Positions 42,064 to 50,645 of a stretch of DNA of 64,000 nucleotides are shown here, in pieces. Positions within the stretch are counted from its first letter, which is position 1; each line of letters starts with the position of its first letter. A model generated the notes under the pieces. The model ran no database searches. It saw nothing but the letters and a program-made list of their open reading frames with translations, and was not told the origin of the DNA. Source of the stretch: Deinococcus roseus (GTDB lineage Bacteria; Deinococcota; Deinococci; Deinococcales; Deinococcaceae); NCBI RefSeq assembly GCF_014646895.1, contig NZ_BMOD01000002.1, positions 434,001 to 498,000 on the forward strand, in the 5' to 3' direction. Made by a program: the position numbers and the translations under genes.

Positions 42064-43533
42064 TCAGAAGCTGAACTTCACACCAATGCGGGATTTCACG
42101 CCCAGGTTGTTGGTGGCATCGGTGGTGTTGAGGGTCAGGTTGTACTGGGGATCCAATTCACCGAACAGCGCAATGCGGTCTGTGAGGTTGAAGTTGGCAC
42201 CCAGCAGCCCTCCAATGTAGAAATCAGATCCAGAACCGGAACCGTTCTGCAAAGGACCCTGCTTCCAGCCTGCTCCCACACCCACGTAAGGGCTGAAGCG
42301 GCCCCCATTGCCAAAATCCATGATCAGGTTGGCGTTGATGTCCAGGGCGCTGTTGCTGGGACGGTAAGAAGCCCCCAGACGCAATCCAGCGTTGCCCAGC
42401 ACCCGGTTCACCCCGATGTTGGCTCCGAATTCCAGGCGGTCTGTGAAAGCACTGTTGTCGGTCAGGCCAGCAACACCGTTCAGAGACACATAGAATCTGG
42501 GCTGATAAACCGGAGCTGTTGCTGTGAAATCGCTGCTCTGGTCTGTGCTGGTGGTGGGGTCTGGTACAGCCACAGGAGTGGCGGTGTCCGGCGTGGTGGG
42601 TGCAATGTCCACAGTGGGTGTGGTGGGTGTGGTGGTTGTGGTGGTGTTTGTGGCAGTGTCAGGTGTGGTGGGGACAACAGCACTGACACCGGGTTCACCC
42701 TGTGGGCCTGCAGAACCAGCAGGTCCCTGAGGTCCAGTTTCACCTTGAGGTCCCTGTAGGCCCGCAGGACCAGCGGGACCCTGAGCTCCAGTCTCGCCCT
42801 GCGGTCCCTGAGGACCGGTGGCTCCTGCTTCTCCAGCAGGACCCTGAGCTCCAGTCTCGCCCTGCGGTCCCTGAGGACCGGTGGCTCCTGCTTCTCCAGC
42901 AGGACCCTGAGCTCCAGTTTCACCCTGCGGTCCCTGAGGACCGGTGGCTCCTGCTTCTCCAGCAGGACCCTGAGCTCCAGTTTCACCCTGTGGTCCCTGA
43001 GGACCTGCAGGCCCGGCTGGTCCCGCTGGACCTTGTGGGCCAGGGGTGGCCTGAATGGTGGCCAGTTGCTCCTGGGTGGCGGCAAGCTGCTGCTGGGTGG
43101 CATCCAATTGGGCAATCAGTTCATCAATCTGGGCTTCCAGATCGTCAATGCGAGCATCGCGGTCGGCATCGGCTTCTGCATTGGCTTCCAGATCGGCCTG
43201 AATCTGTTCAAATTCACCGCTCAGTTCACTCACGGCGTTCTGGATCAGGGTGAGGCCATCGTCATCCACCTGTTTGATGCTGGGGCTGTTGATCAGGCGG
43301 TACAGAATCAGGGCCATCTGGTAACGGGTGAGGTTTTCGCCTCCGCGGAAGGTGCCATCCGGGAAACCTTCCACCAGACCGTTTTCCACCGCATATTTCA
43401 CGGCTTCTTCTGCCCAGTGTCCAGCTGGAACGTCAGAGAGGGTGGGTGTGACGGCAGTGGTGTCGGTGGTCTGTGCAAAGGCAATGGGTGCACTGAGAAC
43501 AATGGCGGCAGTTAAAATCAACCTTTTACGCAT
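42064..43533 (-). CDS. SLH outer-membrane protein with coiled coil, collagen-like stalk and beta barrel
   Basis: The 489-aa protein has a signal peptide (1-20), one SLH domain (33-85: LSDVPAGHWAEEAVKYAVEN, FPDGTFRGGENLTRYQMA), a coiled coil (95-160), a collagen-like Gly-X-Y region (164-282), a Thr/Pro linker and a C-terminal beta barrel (about 343-489) ending in Phe (VKSRIGVKFSF). SLH plus barrel is the plan of Deinococcus SlpA-type proteins that tie the outer membrane to the cell wall; the collagen-like stalk is unusual. GGGGA precedes the ATG by seven bases. It is a single gene with its own terminator, and is likely abundant. Confidence 0.92.
   Translation of the reverse strand: MRKRLILTAAIVLSAPIAFAQTTDTTAVTPTLSDVPAGHWAEEAVKYAVENGLVEGFPDGTFRGGENLTRYQMALILYRLINSPSIKQVDDDGLTLIQNAVSELSGEFEQIQADLEANAEADADRDARIDDLEAQIDELIAQLDATQQQLAATQEQLATIQATPGPQGPAGPAGPAGPQGPQGETGAQGPAGEAGATGPQGPQGETGAQGPAGEAGATGPQGPQGETGAQGPAGEAGATGPQGPQGETGAQGPAGPAGLQGPQGETGPQGPAGSAGPQGEPGVSAVVPTTPDTATNTTTTTTPTTPTVDIAPTTPDTATPVAVPDPTTSTDQSSDFTATAPVYQPRFYVSLNGVAGLTDNSAFTDRLEFGANIGVNRVLGNAGLRLGASYRPSNSALDINANLIMDFGNGGRFSPYVGVGAGWKQGPLQNGSGSGSDFYIGGLLGANFNLTDRIALFGELDPQYNLTLNTTDATNNLGVKSRIGVKFSF
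42688..43041 (-). repeat. collagen-like coding repeat with 63-bp period
   Basis: The region encodes about 39 Gly-X-Y triplets. A 21-residue unit (GPQGPQGETGAQGPAGEAGA plus T) is repeated about four times with nearly identical DNA at a 63-bp period, so unequal exchange could change the stalk length in frame. Confidence 0.92.
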
Positions 43534-43752
43534 GCTTTTTCCCCGCTTTCTTCGTGATGAAATGCAAGTTCATCTGCCCATCACGCTAAGCAGGAGCCAT
43601 GATGCAGGCATAAAGAAAAATTAAACCCCATGGCTTCCTTAGCATTTTTCACAATTCAAAAGTCATGTCTGGAACAATCAGCAAGCAAAGATGAGGGTTT
43701 TTAACAAATCCTAAAGCCCCCTGCTTTCTTCATGGTTGGACTCATGCTTGCT

Positions 43753-44352
43753 TCATGAGTCAAGCAAGACTTTTCCCTGCCCTCTGGTGGCGTCCTGAAC
43801 TTGCTGCTGGAGCTGTTCCAGCTCATCGGCAAGAAGACTGAGCTGAAAGGTCAGACCCTGCTCAGTGTATTCCTCAGAGCGGTCAAAAAGGGTGTGGTTC
43901 TCCAGCAGTCGGTAAAGCACACTGGTGAGTTCAAAAGGCACCTGAATGGTGAGGTCTATTCTGGGCAGTTCCTGGTGCTTTGCAGCGGTCCTCAGGGCTT
44001 CTGCAGCAGAGCCCCCATATGCCCGCACCAGACCTCCTGCCCCCAGTTTGGTGCCCCCGTAATAGCGCACCACAGCAACCACCGTGTGATCCAGCCCTTG
44101 CCCTTCAATGGCCCTGAGGATAGGCTGTCCTGCGGTGCCTCCAGGTTCCCCATCGTCATTGAAACGGTAATTCTGCTCAATTCTGTAAGCCCAGCAGACA
44201 TGCGTGGCTTCCGGATGCTTTGTCCGAATGCCCTGCACAAAAGCCAGGGCCTCTTCTGGTGCATCTGCACGTGAAGCGTACACCAGAAAATCTGAACCTT
44301 TGACTTGTTCCTGGTGCTCTGTGGGGTGTTTGAGGGTGGTGAACAGGGCCAT
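43753..44352 (-). CDS. yigZ: YigZ/IMPACT family protein
   Basis: The 199-aa protein has the UPF0029 N-terminal domain with GIRTKHPEATHVCWAYRI, NDDGEPGGTAGQPIL and VRYYGGTKLGAGGLVRAYGG, which are the family signatures, and the C-terminal DUF1949-like domain. Proposed roles are in translation control or binding of nucleic acids; the bacterial function is not settled. TATGCT lies eight bases before the ATG, and no Shine-Dalgarno sequence is seen. Confidence 0.93.
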   Translation of the reverse strand: MALFTTLKHPTEHQEQVKGSDFLVYASRADAPEEALAFVQGIRTKHPEATHVCWAYRIEQNYRFNDDGEPGGTAGQPILRAIEGQGLDHTVVAVVRYYGGTKLGAGGLVRAYGGSAAEALRTAAKHQELPRIDLTIQVPFELTSVLYRLLENHTLFDRSEEYTEQGLTFQLSLLADELEQLQQQVQDATRGQGKVLLDS

Positions 44353-44365
44353 GACAAGTCAGCAT

Positions 44366-44420
44366 AACGGATTGCCGAGGGTTGATGGCTGAAGGCAGAA
44401 AGCGGAAGGCTGACCGCTTG
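44366..44420. repeat. short GC-rich intergenic repeat fragment
   Basis: The 70-base gap contains GCCGAGGG and GGCAGAA-type words in the style of the dispersed repeats elsewhere in this window. It is probably a decayed copy. Confidence 0.35.
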
Positions 44421-44422
44421 AT

Positions 44423-45007
44423 CTACAGCAAACCCTTCTCTTTCAGCAAAGACCGGGCCTGATAAAGCGCGATCACAGAGTTGCCGTCCAGAATTTCTCC
44501 GGCTTCCAGCATCCGGTAAACCTCGCTTATAGGGGTCAATTTGAGGGTCAAAAGCTCACTTTCTTCTAATTGAGGTTCACCAAGTGTCACCCCCAGCGCG
44601 ACAAAAGGATAAAAAACTGCACCACTGAAAGCGGGTTGAGGGTAGAAAGCAGGCAATGGGTGCCATTCTGTGGCCTCTCCTCCGACTTCCTCCAGCAGTT
44701 CCCGCTGGGCACATTTCAGGATGTCTTCGCCGGGTTCCACGCTCCCAGCGGGCACTTCGGTGATCACCCGGCGCAACGGGTGGCGGTACTGTTCAATCAG
44801 GGCAACCTGTCCATCTTCAGTGATGGGCAAAATGAACACGGCTGCCCCTCCCCGCGGGCGGTAGACATACTCAAATTGCATCCCACTGGGGGTTTCCACC
44901 TGATCCACCAGAATCCTGCGGGGTCTGGGGTGGATTTCCCGGGTGGCGAGAACCCTGTACTTTTCGATTGGAGCTTCATGAAACAAATCCCAGTTGCGGT
45001 GGCGCAT
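44423..45007 (-). CDS. Nudix hydrolase, ADP-ribose pyrophosphatase-like
   Basis: The 194-aa protein carries a complete Nudix box (GSVEPGEDILKC then AQRELLEEVGG) within the fold AAVFILPITEDGQVALIEQY ... YPQPAFSGAVFYPFVA. Length and the N-terminal extension agree with NudF-type ADP-ribose pyrophosphatases, which split ADP-ribose to AMP and ribose 5-phosphate. TACCTT lies six bases upstream of the ATG, so the mRNA is probably leaderless. It is divergent from, and nearly overlaps, the amidase gene, so promoters lie inside each other's 5' ends. Confidence 0.92.
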   Translation of the reverse strand: MRHRNWDLFHEAPIEKYRVLATREIHPRPRRILVDQVETPSGMQFEYVYRPRGGAAVFILPITEDGQVALIEQYRHPLRRVITEVPAGSVEPGEDILKCAQRELLEEVGGEATEWHPLPAFYPQPAFSGAVFYPFVALGVTLGEPQLEESELLTLKLTPISEVYRMLEAGEILDGNSVIALYQARSLLKEKGLL

Positions 45008-45029
45008 GCATTTAAGGTACTACGAAGAG

Positions 45030-46058
45030 GTGCACCACCTTGCGCGTTTTTTCACGGCTTTACTGGCTCCTCTCGTTCTCACCAGCACCCTTGCCCAGAG
45101 TCTTCTGGCCGCTCCGCGCTACGCCAAACGCGAAGGTTTCACCCGGGTGGTTCTGGACCTTCCTCCAGAAACCCCTTACCTGATCACCTACCTGCCCGAT
45201 GGGGTGCAAATCCGCCTGAACGGCCTGATTGCCGATGCCCTCTCTGGCACCATCAACCTGGAGGATGTGCAGTCCTGGTCTTATGTGGCGGATCCTCTCG
45301 GTGTCACTGTGCGCTTCAAAACCCCTTTTCCAGTCTCAGATCAGCACGGACTGAAGTTTCTGCCCCTTCCTCCCAGCGCAGACAGCACCCAGCTTCGTCT
45401 GGTGCTGGATTTCTCCCCAGGCATGTTGAGGATTGACCCTTTTCTGCCCCAGCAACTTCCGGTTTTTCCACCCAACAGCCAGATCGTGCTGGACCCCGGT
45501 CATGGAGGCAGCGACCCTGGAGCCACCGGAGGGGTCATCGAGAAAGAGGTCACCCTGACCATTGCTCGTCTGGTGCGGGATTACCTGAGTCAGGCTGGAG
45601 CCCTGGTGACCCTGACCCGTGATGGCGATGTGGACCTCAGCCCCAACAAAGACCGGGACCTGAAAGCCCGTGCTGCCATGGGCCGTTATCCCCAGCAGTA
45701 CCTGGTCAGCATTCATGTGAACAGCGACACCGCAGGCAACGGAGCAGGCATCGAAACCTGGTATTACACCCCCCAGAGTCGCCTTTTCGCAGAAGCCCTG
45801 CAGGCAAGGGTGATCGAAACCACAGGCCACACTTCCCGTGGCGTCAAACGGGCCCCTTTTGTGGTGATCAAGGAAGCTTACGTGCCCTCTGCTCTGGTGG
45901 AGGTGGGCTTCACCAGTCACCTGCTGGACAGTGAAAACCTCAGGAACAATGATCACCTGCACCGCATTGCTTACGGCATTGCCCGGGCCATCCGGGACCA
46001 GTATCCAGCCGTGGTGGTGCCCTCACCTGAAGTGCTGCCTGCAGAGCTGTACCCGTAA
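45030..46058 (+). CDS. N-acetylmuramoyl-L-alanine amidase (Amidase_3)
   Basis: It cleaves the amide between N-acetylmuramic acid and the peptide stem. From the GTG at 45030 the product is 342 aa with a good signal peptide (FFTALLAPLVLTSTLAQSLL). Residues 30-140 form an AMIN-like beta domain. The catalytic domain shows all zinc ligands: IVLDPGHGGSDPGA (His), GGVIEKEVTLTIA (Glu), LVSIHVNSD (His), and VPSALVEVGF with the catalytic Glu. ATG codons at 44994 and 45006 are alternatives but put extra charged residues in front of the signal peptide. It works in cell-wall turnover or septum splitting. Confidence 0.9.
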   Translation: MHHLARFFTALLAPLVLTSTLAQSLLAAPRYAKREGFTRVVLDLPPETPYLITYLPDGVQIRLNGLIADALSGTINLEDVQSWSYVADPLGVTVRFKTPFPVSDQHGLKFLPLPPSADSTQLRLVLDFSPGMLRIDPFLPQQLPVFPPNSQIVLDPGHGGSDPGATGGVIEKEVTLTIARLVRDYLSQAGALVTLTRDGDVDLSPNKDRDLKARAAMGRYPQQYLVSIHVNSDTAGNGAGIETWYYTPQSRLFAEALQARVIETTGHTSRGVKRAPFVVIKEAYVPSALVEVGFTSHLLDSENLRNNDHLHRIAYGIARAIRDQYPAVVVPSPEVLPAELYP

Positions 46059-46115
46059 GGCAATGGGTCTAAATGAAAAAGCGTTCCGCGTCTGGAAATC
46101 GGTAAAATGTGAGGC

Positions 46116-46973
46116 ATGCAACTGATTGAACAACTGCAGCACCTCTTTGGAGGGCTGGGACCTTTCTGGCTGTACATCACCCAACTGGGCAATGACATGG
46201 CTTTTATCGCGCTGCTGGCTTTGTATTACTGGCTGGTCAGCCCTGCTGGCGGAAGGCAACTGGGGGTGTGGTTCGGACTCAGCCTGCTGGTCAACACCGT
46301 GATCAAGGACAGCCTGGGCACCCAGCGGCCTTACGACCTCAAAGCAGGCATTGCCAGTGAAGCTGCCATGAAAACCGGCACCGGACCGGGCTTCCCCAGT
46401 GGGCATGCCCAGATGAGCGCCACTTTGTGGTGGATTGCCGCCGCCCAGGTCAGAAAAAGCTGGTTCTGGGTGCTGGCCTCTGTGCTGGTGGTGCTCATCG
46501 GGCTGTCCCGCATTGTGCTGGGGGTGCATTTCCCCGCAGATGTGATGGGTGGTCTGATTCTGGGTGCCTTGTTCGTGATGACCGCTGCCTTTGTGCAGGT
46601 TCCAGGGCTGAACATGCTGGCCCGCGTTCTGACCGGGGTGATCGGTCTGGTGCTGGCTTACCTGCTGCCCGATCTGGCGCTCAGCATTGCGGTGCTGGCA
46701 GGCTCACTGATCTGCAGTGGCAAATACCATGTCCCCCGAACAGCAGGTCACAAGCTGGCAACCGCTCTGGTGGGTCTGCTGCTGGTGGCCATCGTGTACA
46801 TCGGCCCCAAAGTGGTGCTGAGTGACGACATGGAACACAGTGGCATCGGGGAATTCCTGCGCTACTTTGCACTGGTTCTGGTGGCCCTGGCTGCCGTGCC
46901 CAGAATCATGCGTTTTCAGCGTCTGGCCGTTGAACCTGCACCTGCTCTGGGTGCCCAGGTGACTGCGGATTGA
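46116..46973 (+). CDS. PAP2-family phosphatase, membrane
   Basis: The 285-aa integral membrane protein has the three PAP2 motifs: KDSLGTQRPY (KX6RP-like, about 66-75), GFPSGHAQM (PSGH) and SRIVLGVHFPADVMGG (SRX5HX3D). It probably acts on phosphatidic acid, undecaprenyl diphosphate or another lipid phosphate at the membrane outer face. Additional C-terminal helices (about 165-245) extend the usual core. TAAAAT lies seven bases upstream of the ATG, a clear leaderless promoter. It follows the amidase by 57 bases, and both could serve the cell envelope. Confidence 0.92.
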   Translation: MQLIEQLQHLFGGLGPFWLYITQLGNDMAFIALLALYYWLVSPAGGRQLGVWFGLSLLVNTVIKDSLGTQRPYDLKAGIASEAAMKTGTGPGFPSGHAQMSATLWWIAAAQVRKSWFWVLASVLVVLIGLSRIVLGVHFPADVMGGLILGALFVMTAAFVQVPGLNMLARVLTGVIGLVLAYLLPDLALSIAVLAGSLICSGKYHVPRTAGHKLATALVGLLLVAIVYIGPKVVLSDDMEHSGIGEFLRYFALVLVALAAVPRIMRFQRLAVEPAPALGAQVTAD

Positions 46974-47003
46974 TCCTGTTTGCCCCAGCCCTGGAATACC
47001 TAT

Positions 47004-47711
47004 TCAAATCACCCGGCGGTCCTGGTTTTCGGCCAGCACACCCCGGGTGTATTTCTGTTCCAGAAAGTTCAGGATGCGGGTCAGCAGGAAGGTGAGCACA
47101 AAATACACCACAGCCAGAACCGCGTAAGTCTCGAACTGGCGGTAAGTGGCCCCGATGATCAGGCTTCCCTGCCGGAACAGTTCCGTGATGGTGACGGCAC
47201 TGGCCAGACTGCTGCCCAGAATCAGGGAGATGAATTCGTTGCCCAGCGCAGGCAAAATGAACATCATCGCCTGGGGCAGAATGATGGACTGCAGGGTTTG
47301 CAGGTTGCTGAGGCCCAGACTTCTGGATGCCTCGATCTGGCCTCTGGGAATGCTCTGCAGCCCTCCCCGGATGATCTCCGAAACATAAGCCGCAGAATAA
47401 AGCCCCAGAGCCAGCACAGCTGCCGGAAAAGCATCCAGAAAAATGCCCAGGGTGGGAAGCCCGTAGTACACCACACCCAGTTGCACAATCAATGGAATGC
47501 CCCGCACAAAAGTCACGTACAGCCTGCCCAGCTGGGACAGCACCGGGAGACGCCAGAGTTCAGACACCGCAATCAACAGTCCGAACACCAGACCCACCCC
47601 CAGTGCACTCAGGCTGACTTTCAGGGTCATGACCGTGGCGGTGAGCAGCAAAGCAGGCCGGTCTCCTTCAAAGACCGACCTGAAGCCCTCCAGCACTTCT
47701 GACAGGGCCAC
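47004..47711 (-). CDS. polar amino acid-type ABC transporter permease
   Basis: The 235-aa protein starts with GTG directly after the TAA of the esterase. It has five or so membrane helices and the permease EAA signature (GQIEASRSLGLSNLQTLQSI with ILPQA), and the N-terminal HEQ-type region LTATVMTLKVSLSALGVGL. The family moves amino acids such as glutamine, histidine or arginine. No ATP-binding or substrate-binding gene is adjacent, so it must pair with proteins encoded elsewhere. Contiguity with the esterase gene suggests cotranscription. Confidence 0.92.
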   Translation of the reverse strand: MALSEVLEGFRSVFEGDRPALLLTATVMTLKVSLSALGVGLVFGLLIAVSELWRLPVLSQLGRLYVTFVRGIPLIVQLGVVYYGLPTLGIFLDAFPAAVLALGLYSAAYVSEIIRGGLQSIPRGQIEASRSLGLSNLQTLQSIILPQAMMFILPALGNEFISLILGSSLASAVTITELFRQGSLIIGATYRQFETYAVLAVVYFVLTFLLTRILNFLEQKYTRGVLAENQDRRVI

Positions 47712-48725
47712 TTACACCCCCAGAATGTACAGCATGGCTTCCGGGATGGCATTCCTCCAGGTCACCCAGTTGTGCCCACTGTGGTACTCGCGGTACTGGT
47801 GGGGAACCTTGAGGTCCTGCATCAGGGCGGCCATCTTGCGGTTCACACTGCAGAGCCATTCGATGGTTCCAGTGTCCATGGAGATCCTTAAATGCAGGGG
47901 TGGATGTTCTTTCAGGTGGTCCAGCAACCAGGGGTGGGCCTCGTAGGCATCGAAGTCCTCACGTCCAGGTTCGGCCAGGAAGGCTCCCGAGTGGGTGACC
48001 ACATGCTGGAACACCTCCGGGTGCTTGCTGGTGGTGTACAGGCTGATCAGGCCCCCCAGAGAGGCCCCCCACATGCCGCGTCCCTCTGCATCGGTCCTGA
48101 CAGAATACGTGGATTCAATCAGGGGGAAAACTTCAGTGCTGAGGAAAGTGTAGTAATCATCGTTCAGGTAATACTCAATGGTGCGGTCATTGGGTTCCAG
48201 AAACACGAACACTGCAGGCTGAATTTTCTGCTCTGCAATCAGGAGGTCCGCAATTTCTCCCAGCCTTCCGGTTCTGAAAAATGCCACCCCATCCTGCACG
48301 TAAAACACCGGGTATTTCTGGCTGGCATCGTAGCCAGGAGGGGTGTACACGTAAGCCCTGCGGGTTCCCAAAAACACCGTGCCTTCCCAGGTGTGCCGGT
48401 GCACCTCGCCTTTTGGCACGTCTTTCTTGCTGTTCATCAGTTTCAGGACCCGGTGAAGCTCGTAGGTGCCCAGTTGAATGGCCCTGGGGTAATTCCACCA
48501 GGGGTTCAGGCTTTTCTGGGGGTTGTCGGGGTCGGCAAAAGGCTTGCCGTCCTCCCCGATCCAGGCGTACTCCACCCAGCTGTTTCTGGGCAATTCCAGC
48601 TCAATGTACGGGGCATCCAGGGGCACAGGCGCACTGCGGTGCCAATCGTTGAAATCTCCGGTGAGGGCCACAGCACCCACTGGAGGCAGGAAACGGACTT
48701 TCTGACCATGCACTTCAAATGCCAT
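47712..48725 (-). CDS. esterase (enterochelin esterase-like) with N-terminal E-set domain
   Basis: The 337-aa protein has an N-terminal CBM48-like E-set domain (FLPPVGAVALTGDFNDWHRS, residues 12-31, to about 90) and a C-terminal esterase D/Fes-type domain with YVYTPPGYDASQKYPVFYVQ, the nucleophile elbow MWGASLGGLIS and a His in EYHSGHNWVTWR. This is the layout of Fes/IroE, which hydrolyse siderophore esters; other substrates are possible. No signal peptide, so it acts in the cytoplasm. TAAACT lies seven bases before the ATG, a leaderless start. An ABC permease gene follows with no gap. Confidence 0.92.
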   Translation of the reverse strand: MAFEVHGQKVRFLPPVGAVALTGDFNDWHRSAPVPLDAPYIELELPRNSWVEYAWIGEDGKPFADPDNPQKSLNPWWNYPRAIQLGTYELHRVLKLMNSKKDVPKGEVHRHTWEGTVFLGTRRAYVYTPPGYDASQKYPVFYVQDGVAFFRTGRLGEIADLLIAEQKIQPAVFVFLEPNDRTIEYYLNDDYYTFLSTEVFPLIESTYSVRTDAEGRGMWGASLGGLISLYTTSKHPEVFQHVVTHSGAFLAEPGREDFDAYEAHPWLLDHLKEHPPLHLRISMDTGTIEWLCSVNRKMAALMQDLKVPHQYREYHSGHNWVTWRNAIPEAMLYILGV

Positions 48726-48775
48726 AACAGGCAGTTTAACAGCTGTCTGGATTCAGGTTTACGGGTCATGCACGT

Positions 48776-49249
48776 TTACAAATAATCAAAAAATCGGTCC
48801 CACCATGTAAAACGGTAACCTTCTGGAATGGGTAAAACTCCGTCATATATGGCATTTTGAAGACTTGTCTCTTCCACATAAAAGAATCCATGATCCTGCG
48901 CAATTTGAATGGCGAATTTCAGGGTTTCAGAAGGCTGAGGATCAAACAGGGTGTGGCTTTCCTGAGGCTGCCAGCCCCACGTGGTAAACAAATGATCAAA
49001 ACAGGAAAACCGCATTCCATATTTCCAGGCACCCATTGCCAGAAGGATCTCAGCAGCAAAAGTAGAATCCTGTCCATGGTGAACATCTACAGTCAGACCC
49101 AGAGAGGTTTCAATTTCAGCAGCACATTTTTTGATTTTGTCCAGCAAACATTTGTACGCTTCCAGGTCAAAACCCAGAGGATATTCCCAATCCTGTAAGT
49201 TGGATTTTGCATCTGCTGCCCGAAGTTTCTGGTCAAGTTCTGCATCCAT
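48776..49249 (-). CDS. hypothetical protein, 157 aa, A+T-richer than neighbours
   Basis: The soluble protein has no known motif. It is rich in aromatic residues (AWKYGMRFSCFDHLFTTWGW, YRFTWWDRFFDYL) and mixed alpha/beta. Its DNA is visibly richer in A+T and uses AAA/AAT codons more than flanking genes, as is common for transferred or orphan genes. It lies between the Re-citrate-synthase-like gene and the esterase gene on the same strand. GGGGGC precedes the ATG but is a poor ribosome site. Nothing in the context gives a function. Confidence 0.65.
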   Translation of the reverse strand: MDAELDQKLRAADAKSNLQDWEYPLGFDLEAYKCLLDKIKKCAAEIETSLGLTVDVHHGQDSTFAAEILLAMGAWKYGMRFSCFDHLFTTWGWQPQESHTLFDPQPSETLKFAIQIAQDHGFFYVEETSLQNAIYDGVLPIPEGYRFTWWDRFFDYL

Positions 49250-49279
49250 GCCCCCATGATGGCAGGTTCCTGAACCTCC

Positions 49280-50569
49280 TCAAACCCCCACTTTGTGGTC
49301 CAGCCTTCCCTCGATTTCTTCCCATTCAATGGCAGTCTGGCGGCCTGCAGCAAATTCCTGATCCACCCATGCGGCCAGTTTCAAGAGGGCAGGATCGGTT
49401 TTGGAAAGTTCCATCCCGAGGTGCTGTTTGACCACAAAAATCAGTCCTGCAAGGCCTGACTCTTTGGTGATGGAGACTTCCAGAGGGCGACCCAGGAGTT
49501 TGGGAACATCAAACGGAGCGTACATCCACCAGAATTTGTTGAGGCCATCTGCGTGGATGCCTGCACGGGTGCGGTGGGCATCTTTGCCATACAGGGGGTA
49601 TTTGGCGGGCAACTCCTGGCCCATGGCGGCATAAAAATCCACCAGGGCATTGAGGGCTGTGAAATCGGGTTTTTCCTGAAAGCACCCCATCCCGATGAGG
49701 TGCAACAGGATGCCTTCCAGCGGGGCATTTCCGGTGCGTTCTCCCTTGCCCAGCAAGGTTCCGTTGATGGCTGCACATCCGGCCATCAATGCTGCAAGGG
49801 AATTTGCCACCGCCAGATGGGTGTCGTTGTGGGGATGAAATTCCAGCTGTTCTGCCTCAAGTCCCAGGCCACGCATGGCTTTGATGAGGGCTGGCACGGA
49901 TCTGGGGGCCTGCACATTTTCCAGAGGCAAACCCAATCCCATGGTGTCACACACCCGGAATTTTGGCTGAATCTGGTAACGGCTGGCCAATTCCTGCACC
50001 TGGCCAATGAATTCCAGCATGAAGGAGAGGTCTGCACGGGTGGCATCTTCCAGATGGAGTCTGGGGCGGATGCCTGCGTCTAGGACCATTTCCACGGCTT
50101 CCAGGTAGGTCCGGGCAGCCTGGGATCGGCCTCCGGGCGTGAACTTGTGAAAGGTGTGGTAATCCGAGATGGAGGCCAGCATCCCGGTTTCCTGGATGCC
50201 CAGGGACTGGACCAGGCCCACGTCTTTTCTGCTGGCCCGGATCCAGGTGGTGGGTTCGATGGGTGCGCCACCCTGGTGCCTTTCCAGTGCACCCTGCAGC
50301 ATCTGCAAATCTGCATCTCTGTACACAAAGAATTCGGCCTGACGGATGGCCCCACTCTGCCCGGTGAACTGGCACATCAGGTCATAAATCTTCAGGCCTT
50401 GCTGGGGGTTGAGCGGCAACCCGCCTTGCTGTCCGTCCCGGTGGGTGGTTTCGGTGGTCCAGACCTGGGCAGGCAGGTTGCTGGGTGGAGCTGTCCAGCG
50501 GTATTGCGGGAAGCTGTCCTGCGGAAAAGTTTCCGGGAAGTATTCGGGAGAAGCTTCAGGTGTGGTCAT
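49280..50569 (-). CDS. HMGL-like enzyme resembling Re-citrate synthase
   Basis: The 429-aa protein belongs to the isopropylmalate/homocitrate synthase (DRE-TIM) superfamily. The metal and acyl motif reads TTETTHRDGQQGG (normally DTTxRDGxQ). ISDYHTFHKF, RPRLHLEDATRAD, FRVCDTMGLGLP and LEFHPHNDTHLAVANS match the Re-citrate synthase branch, which joins acetyl-CoA and oxaloacetate without homology to ordinary citrate synthase. Strict assignment versus homocitrate synthase needs an alignment. On the minus strand TTGACA, 17 bases, TAGTTT, then the ATG after five bases makes a near-consensus leaderless promoter. It is divergent from the HTH-citrate synthase. Confidence 0.82.
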   Translation of the reverse strand: MTTPEASPEYFPETFPQDSFPQYRWTAPPSNLPAQVWTTETTHRDGQQGGLPLNPQQGLKIYDLMCQFTGQSGAIRQAEFFVYRDADLQMLQGALERHQGGAPIEPTTWIRASRKDVGLVQSLGIQETGMLASISDYHTFHKFTPGGRSQAARTYLEAVEMVLDAGIRPRLHLEDATRADLSFMLEFIGQVQELASRYQIQPKFRVCDTMGLGLPLENVQAPRSVPALIKAMRGLGLEAEQLEFHPHNDTHLAVANSLAALMAGCAAINGTLLGKGERTGNAPLEGILLHLIGMGCFQEKPDFTALNALVDFYAAMGQELPAKYPLYGKDAHRTRAGIHADGLNKFWWMYAPFDVPKLLGRPLEVSITKESGLAGLIFVVKQHLGMELSKTDPALLKLAAWVDQEFAAGRQTAIEWEEIEGRLDHKVGV

Positions 50570-50597
50570 GCCTTAAACTAGATCTGTTGATTTATAT

Positions 50598-50639
50598 TGT
50601 CAATCTTGATTCATCAATCAATGTGTTTTGCCGTATACT
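50598..50639. promoter_or_regulatory. divergent promoters with a shared dyad
   Basis: Minus strand: TTGACA (plus 50598-50603) and TAGTTT (plus 50575-50580), 17-base spacer. Plus strand: TATACT (50634-50639), six bases from the ATG at 50646, without a good -35. A dyad TTGATT-CATC-AATCAA (50606-50621) lies between them, upstream of the minus-strand -35 and over the missing plus-strand -35, a good place for the HTH-citrate synthase protein to bind. Confidence 0.65.
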
Positions 50640-50645
50640 CTGGGC

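Noticed and set aside
42688..43041. Regular 63-bp repeats considered as a CRISPR array
   Set aside because: Units are contiguous, in frame and encode Gly-X-Y triplets. There are no unique spacers and no cas genes.
42702..43253. 183-aa plus-strand frame with internal repeats (LLLLQQDPELQ)
   Set aside because: It is the complement of the collagen-like repeat of the SLH protein; the repeats are explained by Gly-X-Y codons.
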